From the NCBI GenBank assembly GCA_022448645.1, contig JAKVBZ010000018.1:1-34121 (forward strand): a DNA stretch of 34,121 nucleotides, read 5' to 3'. A program made the translations under genes and the position numbers. The notes below the pieces were generated by a model that ran no database searches, was not told the DNA's origin, and was given only the letters and a program-made list of their open reading frames with translations. Origin of the DNA: Pirellulaceae bacterium. Its GTDB lineage: Bacteria > Planctomycetota > Planctomycetia > Pirellulales > Pirellulaceae. Every line of letters begins with the position of its first letter. The first letter of the stretch is position 1. This document shows positions 17,406-24,956 of this stretch, in pieces.

Positions 17406-18070
17406 TGCAAAACCCTCCTCACCATGGAAATTCTTCGAGAGCCGTGATTCTTACTTCGTGACTTGGCCCTGGGCCCAAACATACATATCATACGAATCTA
17501 CTGCCAGTTCGCCTACGAAGCAAAACGGCAGACCGACACCAATTTGAATGACCGAATCTGCGTTCATCGTAGCATTTACTCTATTTCGTTGACAATTGGG
17601 TGCATTCGGCCGTCATCATGGACTTGTCGGCACGTAGCGCGCGGAAAAGGGACGCGAACTAGCCCGAGTTCTTAAAGTACGCCGAACCGAGGCCACATAA
17701 GTTGTTTCCGGAACAGCACAAATGCTTTTCTTGCCGGAACTTCCGTCGCTTTTCTCTGTTCATACTTGTCGGCCGTGGCGATTCATGATTTGAGATATTT
17801 GCGATGTTCGGGCAAGATCCAGCGCAACCTCGGTTCAGCCTAGATTCTAAGCCCAGCCAGGAGCAAACAGTATCCTGACAATGGCTGCTGTGCGAGTTAC
17901 GAATGTTGACGACTCAACGAACTTGGCCTGTTTGTTGCTGCGCCGGCCAATCGACCAACGATTAGTCCTTGTGTGGAAACCCACTACGCAACAAAATAAC
18001 GGTTGATTCTATTGCGTACTTGTCTCAACCAACCAACGAAAGCATCCCTCACAGCAAACGGTGTCGTCTG
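17406..18070. other. Divergent gene-free region of about 660 bases
   Basis: This region separates the leftward DoxX cluster from the rightward peptidase and should contain both promoters. A TTGACA near 17590 lacks a matching -10 at 16-18 bases. Small open frames (for example 17463-17675 and 17881-18006) lack properly spaced ribosome binding sites and any recognisable product. I find no tRNA or ncRNA. Confidence 0.5.
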
Positions 18071-21000
18071 ATGCAGTTTTCCGAAATCGTTATTCGCTTT
18101 GCCGCTACTACTTGTTGGATCGTTGTATGTTGTATGACCACAAGTTTAGGGGCTCAGAACGACGAGACGTTAGCCAATCCGGTTCCCACAGCAGGGGACC
18201 GACATCGTCACGAGACAGAATCGAGCGGTGATGAAGATGTCGAACACCGGTTTCTCCACCGGGTGCGTCAGCTTACTTTCGAAGGGCGTCGTGCGGGAGA
18301 GGGCTATTTTGCACGGGACGGCAAGCAGCTTGTCTTTCAAAGTGAACGAGAACAGGATAACCCTTTCTTCCAAATCTACTTGATGGACTTGGAGACAGGA
18401 GATACTCGACGAGTCTCGCCGGGGCATGGAAAGACTACCTGTGCGTGGATTTTTCCTGATCGACAACGCGTGCTGTTTGCTTCGACGCACAAGGACCCTG
18501 CATCTTTGGAGAAACAACAGCGTGAATTGAAGGAACGCGAAACAGGTCGCAAGAAGCGTTACTCATGGGATTTCGACGAGCATTACGATCTGTTTGTAGA
18601 TATTCCGGGTGAGGATGGCTATCAGCAGCTTACTCATGAACTGGGCTACGATGCGGAAGCGTCTTGCTCACCGGATGGCAGCCAGATCGTCTTTTCTTCG
18701 AACCGACGCGCCTATGCCGAAACCTTGACGGATGAAGAGCAGGCCCTTTTTGAGCACGATCCAGCCAGCTTGATGGACATTTATATGATGAACGCAGACG
18801 GTACGAATGTTCGTCGTTTGACGAATGTGCTGGGTTACGACGGTGGTCCTTTCTTTTCGCCAGATGGCGAGCGGGTCTGTTGGAGACGTTTTGCCGAGAA
18901 TGGTGCCGTCGCCGAAGTCATGACGATGAACACTGATGGGTCGGACCCACTGCAACTAACTCGACTGGGAGCGATGTCCTGGGCACCGTATTACCATCCA
19001 TCGGGGGAGTATCTTATTTTTGCCACAAACTTGCATGGATTCAGCAATTTTGAGCTGTATCTGGTGGACGTGGCCGGTAAATCGACTCCGGTTCGAGTGA
19101 CTTCCACCGATCGTTTTGACGGCTTGCCGGTATTTACTCCGGACGGGCGCCAACTGGCTTGGACGTCGAGTCGCACCTCCAATAAGAAAGCGCACCTCTT
19201 CATCGGAGATTGGGATCACGATGCGGCTCGTGAAGCTTTGGGGTTAGTTTCCTCTACAACGTCTTCTCCTGACGCCAACACGACGGTCGATGACCAGCAT
19301 TCTGAAAACGCAAAACAGGCAGCCGAGGATGCCTCGCGACAGGCTGAGCCAGGTTTTGCAGCGCAGGATATTATGCGACATGTTGATTATTTGTGCCGAC
19401 CTGAATTGGAAGGTCGACTGACCGGTACTCCAGGGGAGTCCCTGGCAACGGCATACGTGGCGGCCTATTGGGACCAGTTGGAATTGCAACCGGCAGGTGA
19501 CGAGGACGGTTGGTATCAGGTTTTTGATTTTACGTCTGGCGTGGACCTGGGTAGTGGGAATCGGTTGACGATTGGAGATCGCGAATCGGAGATCAATGAG
19601 CAGTGGAGACCTGTTGCCTTTTCGCAAACGGGAACTTTTGACGAAGCCCCTGTTGTGTTTGCCGGTTACGGCATTGTCGCCCCAGGCACTGACGAACATG
19701 AGGAATATGACTCGTTCGTGCATCTGGATGTGAAAGACAAGTGGGTCATGGTACTACGGTATCTTCCTGGTGACATAACACCCGAACGACGACAGGAATT
19801 GGCTCGGTATGCCAGCCTGCGTTACAAGACCATGTTGGTCCGTGACAGGGGGGCCCGTGGTTTGATTGTCGTTAGCGGCCCAAGAAGCGAGTTCAAAGAA
19901 AAACTCATCCCTTTAAGGTTCGACGGAACCCTCAGCGGTTCCAGCCTACCGGTCATCAGCATCAGTGATTCGTTGGCAGAGCAGCTTCTTTCGGGAAGTG
20001 AGAGAAATCTGGAACAGTGGCAACGAGAATTAGACACCGGAGAGCCGATGATGGGGGTGGCTTTGGACACTCCGTTGAGTGTGACCATCAACATCGAGCA
20101 GATCAAAAAAACAGGTCGAAATGTATTGGGGCGTTTAATCGCTGGGGAAGCACCTAGCGATGAAGTCATTTTGATCGGAGCACATATTGACCATCTCGGA
20201 AAAGGAGTGAGCAGCTCCTCTTTGGCTCGAGATGAAGAAAGAGATCAGATTCATTTCGGAGCTGACGACAATGCTTCGGGCGTTGCTGCCATGCTGGAGA
20301 TCGCGGATTATCTGGTCGATCAACGACGTCAGGGAAAGTTGTCAATGACACGAGACGTTCTGTTCGCAGCCTGGTCGGGAGAAGAACTGGGCTTGCTTGG
20401 ATCCAGCCATTTCGTGAAAGACCTGCATGAACGTTTGACGCGTGAACATGCCATTCCAACAGCACATGCTTCGGCGCATGCCGTTTCCGATTCTATTTAT
20501 CCAGCTATTGCGGCGTGTATGAATTTAGATATGGTTGGGCGTCTGGGTGAAAATCTTGTGCTTCACGGAGTCGGATCGTCATCAATCTGGCCGTCGGAAA
20601 TTGAACAACGCAACACATTGGTCGGTTTGCCGATCAGTGCCCAAAATGACAGCTACGTTCCGACGGATGCCAGCGTATTCTTCATGCGAGGCGTTCCTAT
20701 TCTGTCTGCGTTTACCGGATCGCACAACGACTACCATACTCCCCGAGACACACCCGACAAGCTGAACTATGACGGTGCGGCTCAGATTGCCCAATTCATG
20801 GGTTTGGTGACGCGTTCGTTAACATTAAGAGAACAAGCACCCGATTACGTCGCTCAAGAGCGTCCCGAAGAAGGGCAACGGCGAGCCAACCTGCGAGCTT
20901 TTCTGGGCACGGTCCCTGATTATGCGGAAGAGGTACGAGGAGTTAAGTTGTCGGGTGTTGCCAAGAACGGACCTGCTGCTCAAGCTGGTATACGTGGCGG

Positions 21001-21157
21001 AGATGTCATCGTGTCGTTGGCCGGCAAAAAAATCGAAAACATCTATGACTACACCTTTGCTATCGAAGCCCTTAAAGTTGGCCAGGCAGTGCAGGTCATT
21101 GTACAGCGAGACAAAGAGCGGCTCGAATTAGAAATCACACCTCAGTCTCGTGAGTAA
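18071..21157 (+). CDS. Secreted peptidase: TolB-like beta-propeller, M28 metallopeptidase and PDZ domain
   Basis: Starting at the ATG at 18071, the 1028-residue protein has a signal peptide ending near LGAQND (about residue 24). A propeller of WD40/PD40-type repeats (about 50-380, for example SCSPDGSQIVFSSNR, FFSPDGERVCW) follows. A PA-like insert leads into the M28 peptidase domain, with His705 and Asp707 (GAHIDH), Asp733 (ADDNASG), Glu771-Glu772 (SGEELGLLG), Asp820 (NLDMVGR) and His889 (NDYHTP), a complete dizinc aminopeptidase set. A PDZ domain closes the protein (about 950-1028, GVAKNGPAAQAGIRGGDVIVSL). It should cleave peptides outside the cytoplasm. An in-frame TTG at 17969 is rejected because it would place 34 residues before the signal. 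Confidence 0.93.
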   Translation: MQFSEIVIRFAATTCWIVVCCMTTSLGAQNDETLANPVPTAGDRHRHETESSGDEDVEHRFLHRVRQLTFEGRRAGEGYFARDGKQLVFQSEREQDNPFFQIYLMDLETGDTRRVSPGHGKTTCAWIFPDRQRVLFASTHKDPASLEKQQRELKERETGRKKRYSWDFDEHYDLFVDIPGEDGYQQLTHELGYDAEASCSPDGSQIVFSSNRRAYAETLTDEEQALFEHDPASLMDIYMMNADGTNVRRLTNVLGYDGGPFFSPDGERVCWRRFAENGAVAEVMTMNTDGSDPLQLTRLGAMSWAPYYHPSGEYLIFATNLHGFSNFELYLVDVAGKSTPVRVTSTDRFDGLPVFTPDGRQLAWTSSRTSNKKAHLFIGDWDHDAAREALGLVSSTTSSPDANTTVDDQHSENAKQAAEDASRQAEPGFAAQDIMRHVDYLCRPELEGRLTGTPGESLATAYVAAYWDQLELQPAGDEDGWYQVFDFTSGVDLGSGNRLTIGDRESEINEQWRPVAFSQTGTFDEAPVVFAGYGIVAPGTDEHEEYDSFVHLDVKDKWVMVLRYLPGDITPERRQELARYASLRYKTMLVRDRGARGLIVVSGPRSEFKEKLIPLRFDGTLSGSSLPVISISDSLAEQLLSGSERNLEQWQRELDTGEPMMGVALDTPLSVTINIEQIKKTGRNVLGRLIAGEAPSDEVILIGAHIDHLGKGVSSSSLARDEERDQIHFGADDNASGVAAMLEIADYLVDQRRQGKLSMTRDVLFAAWSGEELGLLGSSHFVKDLHERLTREHAIPTAHASAHAVSDSIYPAIAACMNLDMVGRLGENLVLHGVGSSSIWPSEIEQRNTLVGLPISAQNDSYVPTDASVFFMRGVPILSAFTGSHNDYHTPRDTPDKLNYDGAAQIAQFMGLVTRSLTLREQAPDYVAQERPEEGQRRANLRAFLGTVPDYAEEVRGVKLSGVAKNGPAAQAGIRGGDVIVSLAGKKIENIYDYTFAIEALKVGQAVQVIVQRDKERLELEITPQSRE

Positions 21158-21231
21158 AAGGTTTTAGTCGGCTTTAAGAACATTTGTCATTTTGTGGTAC
21201 TTCCTTTTTTCTTGAAAAGTCAGAGAAATCT

Positions 21232-22221
21232 ATGAGTTCTGAATTTCCGAATGTGATCGTCGTTCCCTGGGCGCCAAGCGAATACACGAGTGCGTGTTTG
21301 CGAGAGCTTGACAAAACCCTAAACTGCCCGCACTTCGATCACGATAAAGATCCTGCTGAACAATTACGCGATGTTGAAATGGTGGTCGACCTCGGAGGCC
21401 GTTCGCCTCGACACTTCATCGACACCGCCGTCAATACTAAATTTTGGCAGGTCATTGGCACAGGCCTTGATCACTGCGACGTGCCTTACATCCTATCCAA
21501 GGGGATTCAACTGGCGAACACACCTGGTTTTACCAGCGCCTACGGACTTTCTGAATGTGCCATGATGTTCATTTTGATGCTGACGAGAAAGTACCATCAG
21601 GCCAAAGACAATTTTAACTCCAAGGTGTTTTATGAACCGTTGGGAAGTACTTTGGATGGAATGTCGTTGGGAATGATCGGCTATGGTGCCAGTGCTCGTC
21701 AGCTTGCCAAACGGGCGAAATCCTTTGGCATGCGGATCGAGGCCATCGATGTACGGCCTTTGGAGACGGATGTTGCAGATGATGTGCGACCAGATTTTTA
21801 CGGCATGGCAGACCAAACGGACGAAGTGATTGCACGGTGCGACTTTCTCTCGTTGCATTTGCACCTGACACCGGAGACCCGGCATATTATCGATGCACGG
21901 CGGTTGAGTTTGATGAAACCGACTTCGTTTGTCATCAACGTAGCACGTGGCGCGTTGATAGACGAAGACGCTTTGGCGGCAGCCGTCCTGGAGGGGAAAA
22001 TTGCCGGTGCGGGAATCGATGTGTTCGACGAGGAACCGGCAGACCACGACCGGCCGGAATACCAGCTTCCCAACTTCATTACGACGCCTCACAGTTCCGG
22101 TCAAACCGACGAAACTGTTCGGCGTCGCTGTGGTATTGTGGTGGAAAATGCCAAACGGATGGCAGCCGGTCAAGAACTACTACACCTGATCGATGCCAAC
22201 ATGGGCCTGGGGAAGTCTTAA
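21232..22221 (+). CDS. D-isomer-specific 2-hydroxyacid dehydrogenase
   Basis: The 329-residue enzyme has the two-domain fold of the family. The NAD-binding turn is LGMIGYGASARQLA (147-159) and the catalytic triad is Arg239 (NVARGALID), Glu268 (DEEPAD) and His287 (TTPHSSGQ). It should interconvert a 2-keto acid and a D-2-hydroxy acid with NAD(H) in the cytoplasm; phosphoglycerate, glyoxylate and other substrates cannot be told apart from sequence alone. The ATG at 21232 is preferred to an in-frame TTG at 21184, with GAGA a few bases upstream. The gene follows the M28 peptidase by 74 bases on the same strand, and a strong hairpin lies 36 bases after its stop. Confidence 0.92.
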   Translation: MSSEFPNVIVVPWAPSEYTSACLRELDKTLNCPHFDHDKDPAEQLRDVEMVVDLGGRSPRHFIDTAVNTKFWQVIGTGLDHCDVPYILSKGIQLANTPGFTSAYGLSECAMMFILMLTRKYHQAKDNFNSKVFYEPLGSTLDGMSLGMIGYGASARQLAKRAKSFGMRIEAIDVRPLETDVADDVRPDFYGMADQTDEVIARCDFLSLHLHLTPETRHIIDARRLSLMKPTSFVINVARGALIDEDALAAAVLEGKIAGAGIDVFDEEPADHDRPEYQLPNFITTPHSSGQTDETVRRRCGIVVENAKRMAAGQELLHLIDANMGLGKS

Positions 22222-22257
22222 AGAGGTTGAAAGGGCCCTGCCCCGTCCTCGCGGAAT

Positions 22258-22279
22258 AGCTCGGGCTGGGGCCCGAGCT
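22258..22279 (+). terminator. Strong GC-rich hairpin after the 2-hydroxyacid dehydrogenase
   Basis: Perfect 9-base arms AGCTCGGGC and GCCCGAGCT flank a TGGG loop. The 9-base direct repeat GCCCTGCCC lies on both sides (22235-22243 and 22286-22294). Position 36 bases after the stop suggests termination or transcript stabilisation, but no T-run follows, so it may instead be a small palindromic repeat element. Confidence 0.45.
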
Positions 22280-22448
22280 GGGAACGCCCTGCCCTACCCT
22301 CCTTTCGAGGCGACGCTTTGAACCGTAACGCATTTCCAAGTCATATGGTTCTGGAAAAGCGTAGCACCCCAATAATCTTGGTCTGACTTCGGCAATCTGA
22401 GAACCGACGCTAGGTTCAGGGGCATACGCGAGGTCACCCTCACACGAA

Positions 22449-22970
22449 CTAATGATCGTGTCCGTGGTGATCATGATTCTCGAAAGCGCTAGAGAACCTT
22501 TGCCCATCGATTTCCATTGTCAGCTTAGCTTCCACGCCTTCGCCCACGGTTAGTGCTCCCAGCAAATCTGGTGCGACAATCGCGAATCTCGAAGCTAAAC
22601 CGTTTTCTGCATTCGTCGCGTCCAAGGCATAGGATTGCTCTCCGTCGACGACAACGGTGATGGTAGCCACCATCGCGCCCACGGCAATTTCCTCTTGGGC
22701 ATCGCCGTCCAACATAATGACTTCCACCCTGCCAGCTTCGTCGTCGTGCACCCATTCAGCGTGGTATTGTTCGTCACCCAATTCGAGGATGTGTCCTCCA
22801 TTCGGGCCAAGCTTTTCGTGATGGCCATGCCCATGGTCATGATCGTGTCCGTGATGATGCTCACTGTTGGTTCCGTCGGAAGTCACTGGTGCTGGTGGAT
22901 CACAGCCGATGGACAAGATGGCGATCCCCAGCAAGATGTACCCGAGTTTTCCAACGCGCCGATGAATCAT
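22449..22970 (-). CDS. Histidine-rich lipoprotein, probable metal-binding
   Basis: I start at the ATG at 22970 (173 residues) because AAAGGA lies seven bases upstream and the product then begins with a good lipoprotein signal ending at SIGC (Cys23). An ATG at 23006 would add 12 residues. Just after the lipid anchor is a His/Asp tract (residues 38-51, HHHGHDHDHGHGHH), and the last residues (ENHDHHGHDH) form a second one, suggesting binding of Zn, Ni, Cu or Co at the envelope. The middle is a beta-rich domain (HAEWVHDDEAGRVEVIMLDGD, TMEIDG). No transporter or metal regulator is adjacent. The function is inferred from composition only. Confidence 0.82.
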   Translation of the reverse strand: MIHRRVGKLGYILLGIAILSIGCDPPAPVTSDGTNSEHHHGHDHDHGHGHHEKLGPNGGHILELGDEQYHAEWVHDDEAGRVEVIMLDGDAQEEIAVGAMVATITVVVDGEQSYALDATNAENGLASRFAIVAPDLLGALTVGEGVEAKLTMEIDGQRFSSAFENHDHHGHDH

Positions 22971-23358
22971 AGTGACATCCTTTGAATGGCAAATCTGTCC
23001 CAACATTTAGTTACAGATACGGTGTAAATTCTTGTTGTTCAATTGTAGCAGGCAGAGGATGCCGGGAAAGACAGCAGCAGAACCCTGCAGGGGTGTACCA
23101 TTCCCAGGCATTTCGTGAGCTTGGCGGCCGGACAGTCCGAATTCTTGAAGTTAAGAGTTCGGGAATTCAACCTGTACCTGCACCGAGCATCTCCGCCAAT
23201 CGACCTTATGCGTACTTAGATATCCTTGGGCAGTTGCTCGCGCAGCTTACATAAGAAGATGCTAACCCACACCACACAGAACAGGATCCATCTTAGGACG
23301 TGATGGATCATGAAATTCTACAAGCTGTTTCAGAGAGGTGTGACAGCCGATTTTGGTA
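22971..23358. other. Intergenic region between bS21 and the His-rich lipoprotein
   Basis: About 390 bases with both flanking genes leftward. The lipoprotein promoter should be here, but no clear boxes were found. GATCCATC (23285-23292) and GATGGATC (23302-23309) form a stem-loop 50 bases after the bS21 stop (listed separately). Two GAATTC sites 24 bases apart are the only other symmetry. No gene is seen. Confidence 0.45.
23285..23309 (-). terminator. Stem-loop downstream of rpsU
   Basis: Perfect 8-base arms GATCCATC and GATGGATC enclose a 9-base loop, 50 bases beyond the bS21 stop in the leftward transcript. There is no U-tract after it, so its role as a terminator is uncertain. Confidence 0.35.
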
Positions 23359-23556
23359 CTAGCGCCCTGCCAGCATACGATTACGGCGAGATCGACGTTC
23401 GGCTCGTAACCGAGCCCGTCTCTTGGTTTCGCTTGGTTTTTCGTAATGTTCTCGTCGCCGCATCTCTTTTTTGATTCCGCTTCTCTCCACTAGTTTGCGG
23501 AAGCGCCTCACGGCCTCCTGGATCGTTTCACGATCTCGAACCACTAATTTAACCAC
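23359..23556 (-). CDS. rpsU: 30S ribosomal protein bS21
   Basis: The 65-residue, very basic protein begins [21 protein letters not shown] and contains [15 protein letters not shown], the hallmark of bS21, which binds the 30S platform near the anti-Shine-Dalgarno region and helps initiation. The start codon is GTG at 23556, with AGGAG four bases upstream. The C-terminus is an Arg-rich tail ([16 protein letters not shown]), as usual. It stands alone here, not in the rpsU-dnaG-rpoD arrangement of proteobacteria; the sigma gene is about 10 kb away. A hairpin in its leader may be regulatory. Confidence 0.95.
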   Translation of the reverse strand: MVKLVVRDRETIQEAVRRFRKLVERSGIKKEMRRREHYEKPSETKRRARLRAERRSRRNRMLAGR

Positions 23557-23930
23557 GTTTCTCCTTTCGTTGAGTTAGTACTCGCTGTTTGTAGGGGGTG
23601 ATAGCACCCCACCGGAGCTGCCAAAATATACGATTTGTGCATTCTGGGCGAGCAGATTGTAAAGCCAAAACTGAGGACAATCACTGAGTATATAGGCTTC
23701 TCGGAAAGCATGTCTACCCGACTCAAGTCAGTTTTTCCGCCGAAAAAAGCAGTTCGGAGGGTCATTTGCCTGTTGGCAGCCCCAACTTGCCTAATCGGAA
23801 TAACCGTGAGGGCATACGTCAGTCGGTCGCTAAAGTTGATTTTGGACCTGAGGTTTGCTGCTTAGCAAGACGATCTTGGGAGAAGCGACTCAGGAATCGC
23901 CTGTTAACTGTTTGAAACCCCGGTTTTCGA
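23557..23930. other. Divergent region between rpsU and the 47-residue gene
   Basis: About 370 bases. It carries the rpsU leader hairpin and AT-rich patches (AAAATATA at 23623-23630, TATATA at 23689-23694) that could be -10 elements, but no properly spaced -35. Open frames seen here do not resemble proteins. Confidence 0.45.
23594..23611 (-). promoter_or_regulatory. Leader hairpin upstream of rpsU
   Basis: GGGGTG (23595-23600) and CACCCC (23605-23610) form a 6-base GC-rich stem with a 4-base loop ATAG, extendable slightly at the base. It lies about 40 bases upstream of the GTG start, in the 5' untranslated region if transcription begins near the AT-rich patch at 23623-23630. Ribosomal protein leaders often carry autoregulatory hairpins, but this one matches no known class that I recognise. 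Confidence 0.35.
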
Positions 23931-24074
23931 ATGTCCGACATCCAAGAAGAATCAAGCTTGCTCGAACGTCTGGATACCGAGCAAAACGATGTCATTCGTG
24001 CTCTCGACGAACTGAATATTCGTGTCGAGAACGTCATTCGCGAATGGACACGTCCCAACAGCGAGGCAGCCTGA
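23931..24074 (+). CDS. Small acidic helical protein of 47 residues
   Basis: The ATG at 23931 opens a frame of 47 codons ending TGA at 24074: it begins MSDIQEESSLLERLDTEQN and ends TRPNSEAA. Leucine, Ile and Val recur at heptad-like spacing (LLERLDTEQNDVIRALDEL, then NIRVENVIREW), so a single long amphipathic or coiled-coil helix is likely. The codon use and the amphipathic pattern look coding, and I recall similar short helical proteins in planctomycetes, though I cannot cite a family. No strong Shine-Dalgarno is present. It diverges from rpsU. The function is unknown. Confidence 0.6.
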   Translation: MSDIQEESSLLERLDTEQNDVIRALDELNIRVENVIREWTRPNSEAA

Positions 24075-24398
24075 GTCGATCATCACAGTGGGGCCAATGA
24101 ATGTCTTACCAGGGGTCGGGACGGCAGTAGAGGGCTGGTTGCGCTGGAGTTTCGATGCTGGATGGCTGTAAAGCAGGTTCGACCGAGGTCGCGTCTGCTG
24201 TTGCCGGAACAGGGCAAAGGCCCCGGGTTAAGCATCTCCACCACTTTCGACCGAGGAAAAAACGCCCAACTTCCGTCGATAAAAACGTTGGCTCGCTCCG
24301 TCCTACAAACTTGTTACAGGACGGCGGATATATGATGCGGGGATGCGGAAAACACGTTGCCTATAAAAGTCCTTGAACCGGTTCAAGGCATATTGGAA
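24075..24398. other. Intergenic region with two stem-loops
   Basis: About 320 bases between the small gene and the arsC stop. CCGTCCT (24298-24304) pairs with AGGACGG (24318-24324), with an inner ACAA/TTGT extension, giving a stable hairpin about 225 bases after the small gene. The arsC terminator palindrome lies at 24371-24388. No gene was recognised. Confidence 0.45.
24371..24388 (-). terminator. Intrinsic terminator of arsC
   Basis: CCTTGAACCGGTTCAAGG is a perfect 18-base palindrome starting 10 bases after the arsC stop. In the leftward transcript it folds as a 7-base stem with a CCGG loop and is followed by ACTTTTAT, a short U-rich tract, as expected for a rho-independent terminator. Confidence 0.55.
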
Positions 24399-24839
24399 CT
24401 AAAGAGCGCTGAGGACTGCAGGCAATGAAACGACAAATCTTCTGATTTCCTCGCACACACGACGATACGGCTCCAGCATTTCCTGTTCTGTGCTTGCTCC
24501 AAACGCCAATTTGGGTGGGTCATCGAATGCTTGGTGGATGATGTGGGGGGCGCCCACAAACGGTGGGCAGGTCTGGTCAGCGTGGCTGCATACCGTCACT
24601 ACCACGTCAAAGGAGACGTGCGAAAGCTCCTCGATTGTCTTCGATTCGTGGGTACTGATGTCGACACCGGCTTCTTGCATGACACGGACGGCTTGAGGGT
24701 TTAGGCCGTGTTTTTCGATGCCAGCTGAAAATACATTAATCGAATCGCCATGCAGTTTCTTGGCCCATCCTTCGGCCATCTGACTGCGGCACGAATTGCC
24801 AGTACAAAGGAATAACAGCTGGATTTTTGAAGATATCAT
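24399..24839 (-). CDS. arsC: Arsenate reductase, thioredoxin-coupled (low-molecular-weight phosphatase fold)
   Basis: Starting at the ATG at 24839, the 146-residue protein has the P-loop CTGNSCRSQ with Cys12 and Arg18 (CX5R). It also has the Cys84-Cys91 pair in VCSHADQTC, spaced seven apart exactly as in the thioredoxin-dependent arsenate reductases (Cys10, Cys82, Cys89 in the Staphylococcus enzyme). It should reduce arsenate to arsenite in the cytoplasm. An aspartate in QAFDDPPK matches the phosphatase-like acid loop. The open frame continues upstream but there overlaps priA on the other strand and has no family resemblance. No arsenite pump or ArsR is adjacent. It diverges from priA with 117 bases between starts. 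Confidence 0.92.
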   Translation of the reverse strand: MISSKIQLLFLCTGNSCRSQMAEGWAKKLHGDSINVFSAGIEKHGLNPQAVRVMQEAGVDISTHESKTIEELSHVSFDVVVTVCSHADQTCPPFVGAPHIIHQAFDDPPKLAFGASTEQEMLEPYRRVCEEIRRFVVSLPAVLSAL

Positions 24840-24956
24840 GCTCTGAGTCACCCATAGCCTGTACGTCCAGTTGGATCTTACTATAAGATTCAAGGATGGT
24901 TTTGATGAAGGCCGCTTTTCCTGCCGACGGGGTCGACGCAGAAATCTGAGGCGAGA

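Noticed and set aside
17881..18006. 41-codon frame with AGGAG upstream
   Set aside because: The AGGAG is about 16 bases from the ATG, too far, and the product looks random and overlaps the frame upstream of the peptidase.
21493..22173. 226-codon open frame on the minus strand
   Set aside because: Antisense to the 2-hydroxyacid dehydrogenase, which has full catalytic motifs.
24160..24200. GGTTCGACC as a tRNA T-loop
   Set aside because: The flanking bases do not pair into a T-stem and no acceptor or anticodon arms can be drawn.
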